64,000 bases of DNA, taken from positions 806,001 through 870,000 of the forward strand of contig CAWCIV010000001.1 in the NCBI GenBank assembly GCA_963795805.1, in the 5' to 3' direction. The stretch is from JALYYC01 sp963795805 (lineage in GTDB: Bacteria > Chloroflexota > Dormibacteria > CF-121). Below the pieces are notes generated by a model. The model saw only the letters and a list, made by a program, of their open reading frames with translations. It made no database searches and had not been told where the DNA came from. Positions 8,582-17,741 of the stretch are shown piece by piece. The position numbers were made by a program, and so were the translations under genes. Every line of letters starts with the position of its first letter. Position 1 is the first letter of the stretch.

Positions 8582-9139
8582 ATGGTCAACCCGAGCGACT
8601 TCCGAAACGGCATGACGATCGAGTGGGAGGGCGGCCTCTGGAGCGTGATCGAGTTCCAGCAGGGCCAGAACGCTCGAGGCGATACGTTTTTTCGGACCAA
8701 GCTTCGCAATGTCCGTACCGGCGCCATCATCGATCAGAAGTTCCGCGACAAAGACCGCTTCGCCCGAGCGCGCATCGAGAAGGTCGCCATGCAGTACCTT
8801 TACAGCGACGGTGATCGCCATTTCTTCATGGACATGGCCAGCTACGATCAGCTGCCTATCAATGACGATCAGCTGGGCGACACCATGAAGTACCTGAAGG
8901 AGAACACGGCGATCTCGGTCCTCATGTACGAGGGGAACCCCCTCGGGGTCGAGCTGCCGACCACGGTCGATCTCAAAGTCACGGAGACGGCCCCAGGATT
9001 TCGCGGGGACACGGCCGCGGGTGGTGGGAAGCCGGCCACGGTGGAAACCGGGCTAACGCTCAACGTGCCGTTCTTTGTGAACGAGGGTGACGTGATCCGG
9101 GTCGATACCCGGACCGGCGCCTACGTGGAGCGCGTCTAG
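8582..9139 (+). CDS. efp: Elongation factor P with Arg at the modified tip
   Basis: A 185-residue EF-P with the KOW-like N-domain and two OB domains; it rescues ribosomes stalled at polyproline. The N-terminus (SDFRNGMTIEWEGGLW) aligns residue-for-residue with Bacillus EF-P. The loop that normally reads PGKGxAF with Lys32 reads NARGDTF here, so residue 32 is Arg (codon 8675-8677). The OB3 C-terminus (FVNEGDVIRVDTRTGAYVERV) is complete. In beta/gamma-proteobacteria an Arg at this position is rhamnosylated by EarP; no earP is in the window. There is no clear SD; a TAGAAT box 12 nt before ATG suggests a very short leader. Confidence 0.96.
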   Translation: MVNPSDFRNGMTIEWEGGLWSVIEFQQGQNARGDTFFRTKLRNVRTGAIIDQKFRDKDRFARARIEKVAMQYLYSDGDRHFFMDMASYDQLPINDDQLGDTMKYLKENTAISVLMYEGNPLGVELPTTVDLKVTETAPGFRGDTAAGGGKPATVETGLTLNVPFFVNEGDVIRVDTRTGAYVERV

Positions 9140-9492
9140 TGCCGGCAGACCGGACGCTCGGATCGGTCAAGGTTGCCAACGAGGTCATCGCTCACATCGC
9201 CTCGCTGACAGCCAGCCAGGTGCAGGGTATCGTGGGCATGTACCCGGCTCGTGCCCGAGACGGCCATCGCCTCCTTCCGGTGACGACCTCCTACAAGGGC
9301 GTCCGTGTCGACATGGGTAATGATGCCCTCCAGCTGGAGCTCTTTCTGGTCGTCGATTCATCGGCCCACGTGCCGACGGTGGCCGCGGAGGTCCAGCGTC
9401 AGGTGGCGGATGCCATCGACAAGATGCTCGGGCTCGAGGTCCGGCAGGTGAACGTCTTCATCGGTGACGTTCGGTTTCCGGGAGACGCGTAG
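9139..9492 (+). CDS. Asp23/Gls24 family envelope stress protein
   Basis: A 117-residue Asp23/Gls24 protein. The pattern VANEVIAHIASLTASQVQGIVGM at the start, a central GVRV strand, LELFLVVD, and a terminal VNVFIGDVRF are characteristic. In Firmicutes these proteins are membrane-associated, linked to cell-envelope homeostasis, and often encoded between efp/acc genes and nusB, as here. The GTG start overlaps the last base of the efp stop. No catalytic residues are expected. Confidence 0.87.
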   Translation: MPADRTLGSVKVANEVIAHIASLTASQVQGIVGMYPARARDGHRLLPVTTSYKGVRVDMGNDALQLELFLVVDSSAHVPTVAAEVQRQVADAIDKMLGLEVRQVNVFIGDVRFPGDA

Positions 9493-9510
9493 TCGGGTAG
9501 GCTGCTGATA

Positions 9511-9963
9511 ATGGGACGGCGCCACCTGGCCCGCGAGCTCGCCCTCAAGGTCCTGTTCGAGCTCGAAACCGATGGCAGTGATCCCACCCGGTCGCTGCAG
9601 TACCATGCGGCGGAAGCACGCGCCGACGCGAACGTCACCGAGTTCGCCCGGGTGCTCGTCGCCGGGGTGATGGAGCATCGGGCTGCGATCGACGCCCGGC
9701 TGGCCGAGGCTTCGAGCAACTGGGGGCTGGATCAGATGGCCAAGGTCGACCGGACGCTGCTCCGGATTGCCACGTTCGAGATCGAATTTCTTCCCAGCGT
9801 GCCACTGAAGGCCGCCATCAATGAATCGATCGAGCTGGCCAAGACGTTTGGCGGCCCGGATTCCGGAAAGTTCGTCAATGGGATCCTCGGCCGCATCGCC
9901 GCGGAAACCCCGGTGCGCCCCGCGGCGGCGGATGAGCCGGCCACCAGCGAGACGGTGCCTTGA
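9511..9963 (+). CDS. nusB: Transcription antitermination protein NusB
   Basis: A 150-residue all-helical NusB that pairs with S10/NusE on boxA RNA to antiterminate rRNA operons. It starts GRRHLARELALKVLFELE, a classic NusB opening, and contains DRTLLRIATFEIEFLP and AINESIELAKTFGGPDSGKFVNGILG. The length is normal, with a short Ala/Pro/Thr tail. Asp23, NusB and XseB follow in the order found in many Gram-positives. The stop overlaps the TTG of xseB. Confidence 0.95.
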   Translation: MGRRHLARELALKVLFELETDGSDPTRSLQYHAAEARADANVTEFARVLVAGVMEHRAAIDARLAEASSNWGLDQMAKVDRTLLRIATFEIEFLPSVPLKAAINESIELAKTFGGPDSGKFVNGILGRIAAETPVRPAAADEPATSETVP

Positions 9964-10181
9964 GCGAACCTGAGGTCAGTAGCCTCGATTACGAGGGCGC
10001 ACTCGCCGAGCTCGAGCGTACCGTGCAGGCGCTGGGCAAGGAGCAGGAGGATCTGGCGGAGTCGGTCCGGATCTACGAGCGCGGGCTGGCCCTTGCCCAG
10101 CGGTGCAGCGAGCTCCTCACCCAGGCCGAGCGCCGCCTCGCCGACCTGTCGCCGGCGCCCGAGCGAGCTGGGGCCTCGTGA
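9960..10181 (+). CDS. xseB: Exodeoxyribonuclease VII small subunit
   Basis: A 73-residue XseB, the small helical subunit of exonuclease VII, which degrades single-stranded DNA with XseA. It reads LDYEGALAELERTVQAL, then LAESVRIYERGLALAQRC and L..AERRLADL, the family hallmarks. The TTG start overlaps the nusB stop by 4 bp. The large subunit gene xseA, usually just upstream, is not in this window, so it must be elsewhere or missing. Confidence 0.9.
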   Translation: MSEPEVSSLDYEGALAELERTVQALGKEQEDLAESVRIYERGLALAQRCSELLTQAERRLADLSPAPERAGAS

Positions 10182-10615
10182 CGCTCCTCCGCAATCCTTA
10201 CTTTGTGGTTCCGCTGATCGCCTGGGCGATCGCGCAGGCCAGCAAGGTGATCTGGGATTCCGTGCTGATCCATCGCTTCAGCGTGCGACGGCTGGCGACG
10301 GCTGGCGGCATGCCGAGTTCGCACAGCGCCCTGGTCGTATCGCTCACGACCATCATCGGGCGCCTGCAGGGGGTCCAGACGCCGCTCTTCGCGCTCGCGC
10401 TGATCCTGTCGGCGGTCGTGATGTATGACGCGACCGGCGTGCGGCGGGCCGCGGGCCAGCAGGCGATGATCCTCAACCGGCTGATCGATGATCTCTTCAT
10501 CGCGCACCAGGGGATCCACCAGGAACGGCTTCGGGAACTGCTCGGTCACACGCCGATCGAGGTGATCGCCGGGGCGGTCCTTGGCGTCGTCATCGGCCTT
10601 GGACTGGGACGTTGA
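10178..10615 (+). CDS. Divergent PAP2 family (DUF212) membrane protein
   Basis: A 145-residue DUF212/divergent PAP2 membrane protein with three or four hydrophobic segments. The conserved GGMPSSHSALV segment corresponds to the PAP2 phosphatase signature, followed by VMYDATGVRRAAGQQA and the HTPIEVIAGAVLG end, all typical. A lipid or isoprenyl phosphate phosphatase activity is suspected for the family but not established. The GTG start overlaps the xseB stop, and its TGA overlaps the ATG of tlyA. Confidence 0.85.
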   Translation: MTLLRNPYFVVPLIAWAIAQASKVIWDSVLIHRFSVRRLATAGGMPSSHSALVVSLTTIIGRLQGVQTPLFALALILSAVVMYDATGVRRAAGQQAMILNRLIDDLFIAHQGIHQERLRELLGHTPIEVIAGAVLGVVIGLGLGR

Positions 10616-11359
10616 TGGTGGGGGAGCGGGTGCGGCTCGACCAGGCGCTCGTCGGCCAGGGGCCTGGTGTCCTCCCGGCAGCGCGCGCAGGCCATGGTTC
10701 GGGCCGGCCTTGTTCGGATTGCCGGCCGCCCCGTGGACCGTCCGGATCAGCTGGTCGATCCGGCGGTGGAGGTGGAACTCCATAGCTCGACGGCGCCCGG
10801 GGGGTACGTCAGCCGGGGCGGCGAGAAGCTGGCCGCCGCCCTCGATACGTTCTCCGTTTCCGTCGCCGGTCGCGCCTGTCTCGACGTTGGCGCCTCCACG
10901 GGAGGATTCACCGACGTGCTGCTCCGCCGGGGGGCGGCTTCGGTGATCGCGCTCGACGTGGGCTACGGCCAGCTCGCCTGGACGTTGCGGCAGGATCGGC
11001 GGGTCACGGTGCTCGAGCGCGTGAATATCCGCTATCTCGACGCACTGCCCGCCGTCGCCGACCTGGCTGTCATCGACGTGTCCTTCATTTCGCTGCGCCT
11101 GGTTCTGCCGCCGGTTCACCGCCTGCTGGCGCTCCCGGCCGACGTCATCGCGCTGGTGAAGCCCCAGTTCGAGGTCGGCAAGGGCGCGGTGGGGAAAGGG
11201 GGCGTGGTGCGCCGCGCCGACCAGCAGCAGGCGGTGCTCGAGGGGCTGAATGCGTTTGCGGGCGGCACGGGGTACGCGGTTCTGGGTCAGACCGAGTCGC
11301 CAATCCTCGGGGCGAAGGGAAACCGCGAGTTCTTTCTCCATTTGAGATCGCATGGCTGA
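10615..11359 (+). CDS. tlyA: TlyA-type 16S/23S rRNA (cytidine-2'-O) methyltransferase, frameshifted near 5' end
   Basis: S4-domain plus FtsJ-like SAM methyltransferase that 2'-O-methylates rRNA cytidines. The first codons, ending VRLDQALVGQG, are in one frame. From GTG 10667 (VSSRQRAQAMVRAGLV) the rest of the S4 domain and the methyltransferase domain run in the +1 frame. A single extra base in GGGCC near 10660-10664 explains the break. Methyltransferase motif I reads CLDVGASTGGFTDVLL, later motifs AVIDVSFISLRLVLP and ALVKPQFEVG. The reconstructed length of about 248 aa is normal. It is followed by nadK and recN, the usual order. Confidence 0.88.
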
Positions 11360-12195
11360 GTCGGTCGGCATCGTCTGCCACCCGCGGATCGACATCGGCC
11401 AGGGGCCGGTGGTCGAGGCGCGCACCCGTCTCGAACGGCACGGCTACCACGTCTGGACCTATTGCGCGACGGCCGAGGAACGGCCCGGGGCGCTGGATGC
11501 CAATCTCGATGGCACGCGGATGATCATCAGCATCGGCGGCGACGGCACGCTGCTCTGGACCGCGGAGCAAGCCGCCGCGGCCGGTGTCCCTGTCCTCGGC
11601 GTCAACGCCGGTCGGCTCGGATTCCTCACCGAGGTCCGACTCGCCGACACCGGGGCGGCGCTCGACCGCTGGGCCGCCGGCGATTTCGTGCTGCAGCGGC
11701 GGGCCATGCTCGAGGCGCGCCTGGGCGACCGGGTCTACGGCGCGCTCAACGACGTGGTCGTGCACAAGGGGATCGAAATCAACCTGATCCGAATCGAGGT
11801 CCTGGTCGACGGCGTCGAAGCCGGTCGGTTCGATGCTGACGGCGCGATCGTCTCGACCCCCACGGGCTCGACCGGATACGCGCTCTCGCTCGGCGGTCCG
11901 ATCCTGCATCCGCAGGTCCGGGCCCTGACCTACCTTCCATTGAATCCACACAGCCTCTTCAATCGCCCGGTCGTTCTTCCGGATACCGCGCGGATCACGA
12001 TCCGCCTGCCCGACGCGGCCGGCGCTGCTGACCTGCGACGGCCAGCGCACGGCCTCCGCTGGACCCGGCGCGCAGGTGCAGATCGCGTCACCGCACGGCG
12101 TCGACCTGGTGCGCTTCATCGGCGACCAGAACTTCTTCAGCCTGCTGCGACAAAAGATCCGCTGGGGCCTTCCCCTGATGGACGGGATGCCGTGA
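11352..12195 (+). pseudogene. nadK: NAD kinase, frameshifted near its 3' end
   Basis: ATP/polyphosphate-dependent NAD kinase making NADP. The first frame (11352 to about 12022) holds the signature GGDGTLLWTA, NAGRLGFLTE, LNDVVVHKG, and TPTGSTGYALSLGGPILHP. The C-terminal part (LLTCDGQRTASAG, then GDQNFFSLLRQKIRWG) is in the +1 frame and ends at TGA 12193-12195. Removing one G from GGCCGGCG near 12016 restores the frame. As assembled, the first frame runs straight on into recN, giving a false NadK-RecN fusion. NadK is normally essential, so a sequencing indel is more likely than decay. Confidence 0.85.
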
Positions 12196-13896
12196 TCCTG
12201 GAGCTGACGATCCGCAACCTCGCGCTCATCGACGAGTTGCGGGTGCCGTTCCGGCCTGGGCTCAACTTGCTGACCGGCGAGACGGGATCGGGCAAGTCGA
12301 TCATCATCGACGCGATGAACCTGGTGCTGGGAGAACGGGCCAGCGCCGACGCGATCCGCGAGGGCCGGGAGCAGGCCATCATCGAAGCGGCCTTCGAGGT
12401 GGGGGCTCGGCCGGCGCTCCGCCTGGCGCTCGAGGCGACCGGCTATGAGTGCCCGGATGGCGTGCATCATCCTGACCCGCGAGCTCAATCGCAATGGGCG
12501 AAGCCTCTGTCGCATCAACGGACGGGTTTCGACGGTGACGCAACTGAAAGGGATCGGCGACCGGCTTGTCGAGATGCACGGCCAGCATGAGCACCAGTCG
12601 GTCCTTCTGCCCGCCCGGCAACTCGACCTGTTGGACGCCTTCGGGGGCGCCGGTGCTGCGCGCCCTGCGCGACCAGGTGGGCGCCGCCCACGCTCGCTGG
12701 TCCCGGTCGCGACGGATGCTGGCGGAGACCGAGGCCGCGATCCAGGCCGATCAGCGGGAGCTCGACTTCTGGCGCTTCCAGCTGGATGAGATCGAGGCCA
12801 TTCGGCCCGATCCGGCCGAGGAGGAGGCGCTCCTCCAGGAGCGCCGCCGGGCACAGCATGCGGAGCGGCTGGCGCGAGCGGTCGAGGGGGTCCACGCCCT
12901 CGACGCCGATGAAGGCCTCCGCTGTCCACGCGCTCTCGATCGCGGCCGAGCGCTTTCGCGGTCTCGAGGGCATCGATCCCGACCTCGACCAGATGAGCGA
13001 TCTGCTCAATGAGGTGCTGCTTCAGCTTCGCGAAGCTTGCCGCCACCGCCCGTAACCAGGCGGACCGCTGGCAGATCGAACCGGCCCGGCTTGAGGCCAT
13101 CGAGGTCCGTTTGCACCAGCTGGATCGCGTGAAGGCGAAGTACGGTGGATCGCTGACCGCCACCCTGGAGGAGGCGGCTCGCCTCCGTGAACGTCTCGAC
13201 ACCGTCGAGCACCGGGACGATCGGATCGCGGCGCTGCGCGCCGCGGACAAAGAACTCACGGCGAGCCTGGCCGTGGCGGCTGGGGAGCTCAGCCGGCATC
13301 GACGCAAAGCCGCCGCCAAACTCGAGCGCATCCTCGAACGGGAGCTGGCCGGTCTCAACATGCCGCGGGTCCGGTTCGCGGTGCAGGTCAGCCAGCAGGA
13401 TGATGCGGATGGAGCCCCGGTCGATGACCGTCCTGTCCACTGCACGGCGACCGGCGTCGACCAGGTTGCCTTCCTGCTCGCCGCGAATCCAGGTGAGCCG
13501 CTCCTTGCCCTCGACCGCGCCGCCTCAGGCGGTGAGCTCTCCCGCGTGATGCTCGCGCTCAAGGCGGTGCTCGCGGATGCGGATGAGACGCCGACCTTGA
13601 TCCTCGACGAGATTGACACCGGCATCGGTGGGGAGACGGCCAACCGTCTTGCCGAGAAGATGGCGGCGCTGAGCCGCGGTAAGCAGGTGATCTGCGTCAC
13701 GCACCTCGCCGCCATCGCCGCCCGAGCCGACCACCATCTCGCGGTGGCCAAGTCCCTGCAGCGCGGTCGCCACGTCACGGGCATCAAGGTGCTGCAACCC
13801 GCCGAGCGGGTGGACGAGGTCGCGCGCCTGATCGCGGGCGAGCGCGTCACTGCCGCCGCCCGCGCCAGCGCCCGCGAGCTTCTGGCGCGCCGATGA
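12192..13896 (+). pseudogene. recN: DNA repair ATPase RecN, four frameshifts
   Basis: SMC-like RecN, acting in double-strand break repair. GTG 12192 opens the Walker A half (LTGETGSGKSIIIDAMNLVLG). Frame jumps, each +1, occur near 12455 (into LTRELNRNGRSLCRING), 12640 (within DAFGG, GGGGG run), 12915 (ADE to ASAVHALSIAAERF) and 13030 (GAAGCTTGCC). The last frame carries the ABC signature ASGGELSRVMLALKAV, Walker B LILDEIDTGIGG, and VICVTHLAAIAA. Reconstructed length is about 566 aa, normal. Because each break is corrected by removing one base, usually from a short homopolymer, I infer an intact gene with read errors. The recN stop overlaps the next ATG. Confidence 0.87.
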
Positions 13897-14399
13897 CGGG
13901 GACGGCCATGCATCGCGTCACCCAGTTCTGGCGTCATACCTCCGCCCGGGTTATCGACGGCCGAGCTGGCGCGCAGTCGCGACCTGCTGGGCTCCGGCGC
14001 TGTCTGGATACTTCCTCGAGCTTCCGGTCAACGACCAGCGACATGGGCTGGACGTCCTGGAGACGCTGCGGACGCAACGAGCCCGAGGCCTCCCTGGTGC
14101 TGCAGCAAGCCGCCCTGCTCCATGACATGGGCAAAGCGGGCGCTGGGGTCTCCGTCGTGGAGCGCAGCGCGGCCGTCTTGCTCCGGGCAGCCGCGCCCCG
14201 GGTGCTCGGAAATGCTTCTGCACGCGCGCCCGGGATTCGCGCGCCGCTACGGCATCTACCCGACCATGCCCGGATCGGTGCCGAGCGACTTCATGCCGCC
14301 GGGGCCGTGGAGCTCGCCGCCGTGGTGGCCGAGCACCATGCCCCGCACCCGACGCTCGACCTGACGCGGCGGCTGCAACGCGCGGACGGGGCCAATTGA
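13893..14399 (+). pseudogene. HD-domain phosphohydrolase-like protein, multiple frameshifts
   Basis: Small HD-superfamily protein of a type seen after recN in actinobacteria and Chloroflexi. Pieces in different frames read: VTQFWRH near the start; ELARSRDLLG; SGYFLELPVNDQRHGLDVLETLR; LVLQQAALLHDMGKAG, containing the HD metal motif (nt 14104-14150); EMLLHARPGFARRYGIY; and HARIGAERLHAAGAVELAAVVAEHH, the last histidine motif. About five frame changes are needed, mostly +1. The substrate is unknown. The break pattern matches the neighbouring genes, so assembly error is favoured over pseudogenisation. Confidence 0.6.
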
Positions 14400-14420
14400 C
14401 CGAGCGCGCCTTGCCCGAGC

Positions 14421-15146
14421 GTGGAGCACGATCCGATCTACCTCGTCCGGACGGCGGCGTTCGACGGACCGATCGAGCTTACTCCTCAGCCTCGCCCAGC
14501 GGGCTGAAGTTGATCTCGGCGCCATCCCCCTGGCCTCCCTAACCGATGACTACCTCCGCGAGGTCGAGCAGCAGCCGGCCGCCGCTCGATCAGATGGCGG
14601 CTTTCCTGGTCATCGGCGCCCGGCTGGTCCAGTTGAAGGCGGCCGGGCTGATGCCGCAGGCGCCGGTCGCGGAGGAAGAGGACCTGCTGGCCTGGGAGGA
14701 CGCCATCAAAGGGCGGCTGGCGGAGTACAAGCGATTCAAAGAGCTGGCCGATTCGCTGATGCATCGGCATGCCAGCGGGCGGTTCACCTTCGCCGGGCTT
14801 CTCGAGCCCGAGGTGATCCCGCAAGCGCGCGTCCAGGTAAGCCTCGACGCCCTCGCCACCGCCTTCCAGCACGTGCTCGACCGCCTGCCACCCCCTGACG
14901 AAGTCAGCTTCGAGATGGAGCACGTCTCTCTGGGCGAAAAATTGGACGAGCTCCGACACATGCTTGGCCGGCATGCCGGAGATGAACTTCAGCGCCGTCT
15001 TCAGCCGCAGTCGCAGCCGGTTGGAGGCGGTCGTCACGTTCCTCGCGTTGCTCGAGCTGATTAGAATCGGGGAGGTCAGCGTCATCCAATCGTCGGCGTT
15101 CACCGAGATCCAGGTTCGGTCACATGGGAGGAACCCTGACGAATGA
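14421..15146 (+). pseudogene. scpA: Segregation and condensation protein A, frameshifted
   Basis: Kleisin subunit of the SMC-ScpAB condensin. GTG 14421 (or TTG 14396) opens YLVRTAAFDGPIEL. One extra A at about 14481 shifts into LLSLAQRAEVDLGAIPLASLTDDYLREVE. A second shift near 14575 leads into LDQMAAFLVIGARLVQLKAAGLM, and a third near 14975 into MPEMNFSAVF, ending VVTFLALLELIRIGEV, the standard C-terminal winged-helix motif that binds SMC. All three are +1. The stop overlaps the scpB ATG (ATGA). Gene order scpA-scpB-rluB-cmk is classical. Confidence 0.85.
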
Positions 15147-15698
15147 GCATCACGACTGACGCGGCGACCGAGATTCGTGAGGCGGTCGCACTTGCAGGCT
15201 CCCTCGAGGCGGTCCTCTTCACCCTCAACCGGCCTGTGACACTGCTGGAGCTCCAGGAGATTCTGCAAGCGCCCCTACCCGTCGTGGAAGAAGCCGCGGC
15301 GGTCCTGCAAGGAGGCACTCCAGGGGCGCGGACTCTTCCTGCAACGGCATCAGGACCAGTTGCAATTGGTGACCGACCCGGGCCAGGCGGATGTGGTCCG
15401 GCGGGTTCTCCGTCCCGAGTATCCGTCGCGGTTGTCGCCGGCGGCCTACGAGACACTGGCGATCGTCGCCTACCGGCAGCCGCTGACCCGCGCCCGCATC
15501 GAGGAGATCCGCGGCGTGAACTGTGAAGCCGTGCTGGAAAGCCTGGAAGAGAAGGGCTTGATCGAGGAGACCGGCCGGCTCGAGGCGCCCGGAAACCCCC
15601 GACTCTTCGGGACCACGATGAAGTTTTTGCAGATTCTTGGTGTCAGCAGTCTCGATGAGCTTCCTCCCTTACCGCAATCCGGCTCAACCAGTTCCTAG
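15143..15698 (+). pseudogene. scpB: Segregation and condensation protein B, one frameshift
   Basis: Winged-helix partner of ScpA in bacterial condensin. ATG 15143 begins AGSLEAVLFTLNRPVTLLELQ. The continuation in the +1 frame reads LQLVTDPGQADVVRRVL, then LSPAAYETLAIVAYRQPLTRARIEEIRGVN, and LFGTTMKFLQILGVSSLDELPPLP, the conserved C-terminal end. One extra G in CAAGGAGG near 15307-15312 accounts for the break (LQEALQGRGLFLQR when corrected). Reconstructed length about 184 aa is normal. Confidence 0.87.
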
Positions 15699-16394
15699 CG
15701 CGCTCGGGCGTCGCGGCCCGGCGCAAAGCGGATCAGCTGATCGCGAGCGGGCAGGTCAGCGTCAACGGGCTTCCGGCAACGCCCGGGCAGGAGGTGGAGC
15801 CCGATGTCGACCAGGTCACGGTCGGCGGCACGGTGGTTCGACCCGTCGACGAGGCGACGTACCTGCTCGTGAACAAGCCGGTGGGGGTTCTGAGCAGCGT
15901 GGGCGACCCACGGGGCCGGCCCAGCGTGGTGGATGGCCTTCCGCCCGGAAGCGCGCGGGTGTATCCGGTCGGGCGATTGGACCTCGACAGTCGTGGCCTG
16001 GTCCTGCTCACCGATGACGGTGACCTGGCCGCGAGGCTGATGCACCCGCGTTACGATGTCGAAAAGGAATACGTGGTCGTCATCTCGGGACATCCGGACG
16101 CGGACGCGCTTCGTCGATTGCGCGAAGGGATGGTGATCAACGGGGAACACTATGCGCCGATCGACGTCCGTGTCCTTGAACTCGGTGCGACCCGGTCGCG
16201 TGTGGCCATGATCCTGCACGAGGGCAAGAACCGCGAGATTCGCCGCCTCTGGCGTGCCCTCGGGCATCGAGTCCTCGACCTGCAACGGGTTCGCATGGAC
16301 GGGCTCCGCCTCGGCGACCTGACCGAGGGGGCGTTTCGACCGCTCCAGAAGGACGAGGTGGCGGCGGCTGCGCGCCGCCGCCGGGCTGGCGTGA
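15655..16394 (+). CDS. rluB: Pseudouridine synthase RluB/RsuA family, frame errors at both ends
   Basis: S4 domain plus RsuA/RluB-type pseudouridine synthase for 23S rRNA. The body is intact in one frame from about 15677: FLARSGVAARRKADQLI (S4), LLVNKPVGVLSS, YPVGRLDLDSRGLVLLTDDG with the catalytic Asp, and LHEGKNREIRRLWRALGH. The only ATG that fits the scpB overlap (15655, MSFLPYR) needs one extra A removed at 15676-15677. At the 3' end no stop is met in frame and the frame runs into cmk; a +1 indel before 16390 would restore a TGA at 16392-16394 overlapping the cmk GTG. Confidence 0.87.
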
Positions 16395-17071
16395 TCATCG
16401 CGATCGACGGTCCGGCGGGTTCGGGGAAGACGACGGTCGGCCGGCTGGTCGCCGAGGCCCTTGGCTTCGCGCTGGTGGACACGGGGCTCTTATTACCGGG
16501 CGGTCACGGTCGAGGCCACGCCGTCTGCGGGATCGCCGCCGATGACGTGGCCGAACTTGCCGCGTTGGTGGCCAAGATGCGCATCGAGATCCGCTGAACA
16601 CCGACCCCGCATCCGGGCCAGCCGCAGGTCAGGGTCGATGGGCGCGACATCAGTCGCGAGGCAATGGACCCGGCGATCGCCGGCCGACCTGGCCAGCATC
16701 TCCCAGCTGCCGGAGGTGCGGCGCCTGCTGGTCGGAGCCGCAGCGTGGCAACCGGCCGGAGCCAACGCCGTGGTGCTCGGTCGGGACATCGGCACCGTCA
16801 TCTTTCCCAGAGGCCGACGTCAAATTCTTCTTCACCGCGCCGGCGGCCGAACGGGCCGCGCGCGACGTCGCGCGCGAACTGGACGTCGCGTCCGGAGCGT
16901 GCTACCTCGGATGCCGTTCTCGAACAGGAAATCGAGCCCCGCGACCGGGCGGACAGCGAGCGGGAAAATGCCCCGTTACGGGCCGCACCCGATGCTATAA
17001 TCGTCGCCACTGAAGGCAAGTCGGTGCGCCAGGTCTTCGATGAGGTGATGCGCCGGCTGCCAAAGCACTGA
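16391..17071 (+). pseudogene. cmk: Cytidylate kinase, multiple frameshifts
   Basis: Phosphorylates CMP/dCMP. GTG 16391 gives VIIAIDGPAGSGKTTVGRLVAEALG, the Cmk P-loop. Downstream pieces in shifting frames include GLYYRAVT (extra T near 16488), GIAADDVAELAALVAKMRIEI, VRVDGRDISREAMDPAI, SQLPEVRRLL, GANAVVLGRDIGTVIFP, EADVKFFFTAPAAERAAR, and DAVLEQEIEPRDRADSEREN, ending at TGA 17069-17071. At least six frame changes and one in-frame TGA (16595) break it. CMP kinase is normally essential, so sequence error is likely. A TATAAT at 16993-16998 lies inside the coding region and is probably fortuitous. Confidence 0.82.
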
Positions 17072-17076
17072 TCGCT

Positions 17077-17741
17077 TTGAGCTATTCCCTCCTGACGCTC
17101 TCTTGCACGGCTCCTCACTCGTGTCCTGCTCGGCTCGAAGTTCCAGGTACGCGGTCGGGAAGGCGTGCCCGGCAAAGGGCGCGTTCCTGATCGTGTTCGA
17201 ACCACGTTGGCGCGGTCGACCCGCGCTGATCGGCGGCTGGGCGCCACGGCCGGTCTGGTTCATGGCCAAAGCCGAACTGTTCGTCGGCCGCTTGGCCTGG
17301 CTGATGCGGGCCTACCACGCCTTTCCGGTCATCCGCCATTCCGCCGACCGGGCGGCACTACGCCGGGCATTCGACCTGCTCCGGGAGGGAAAAGCGGTCG
17401 TCCTCTTTCCCGAGGGGCACCGCTCCGAGCGGGCGGCTCTGCTCCGGGCCGAACCCGGCGCCGGCTTCATCGCCCGCCGATCGGGAGCCACGTTGTTGGC
17501 GCTGGGCATCACGGGGACGGAAAAGGTGCTGCCGCGCCACAAGCGGTTACCAAGACCAGCGCAGGTGTCGATGGCCTTCGGGGCCCCTTTCACCCTGCCG
17601 GAGCTGACTCGCGATGGCAGCAAGATGGATCATCAGCAAACGGCCGATTACCTGATGACGAAGATTGCCGAACTCCTACCGTTTGAATACCAGGGGGAGT
17701 ACGCTACACCGGCGTCGAACCCGCAAAGCGCCAACGGATGA
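17077..17741 (+). pseudogene. plsC: 1-acyl-sn-glycerol-3-phosphate acyltransferase (PlsC family), small indels
   Basis: Lysophosphatidate acyltransferase of phospholipid synthesis, membrane-associated. TTG 17077 opens SYSLLTL. In shifted frames follow GSKFQVRGREGVPGKG and then AFLIV. The NHxxxxD catalytic motif is scrambled as assembled, but removing one T (17193-17194) and adding one C (17220) yields NHVGAVD, after which the frame is intact: AKAELF, VVLFPEGHRSE (the substrate-binding FPEG motif), GATLLALGITGTEKVLP. The C-terminal 170 residues are in one frame. The stop is next to the phoH ATG. Confidence 0.82.

Noticed and set aside
11352..12590. NadK-RecN fusion protein
   Set aside because: Arises only because a +1 indel in nadK puts its 5' part in the recN frame; corrected frames give two normal overlapping genes.
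11145..13937. Long open frame on the - strand (930 codons) opposite nadK/recN
   Set aside because: Antisense shadow of high-GC coding sequence; the peptide is Arg/Ala/Ser-rich low complexity, and conserved motifs lie on the + strand.
16993..16998. TATAAT inside the 3' part of cmk as a plsC promoter
   Set aside because: Lies about 80 nt before plsC with no -35 partner and within a poorly determined stretch of sequence.
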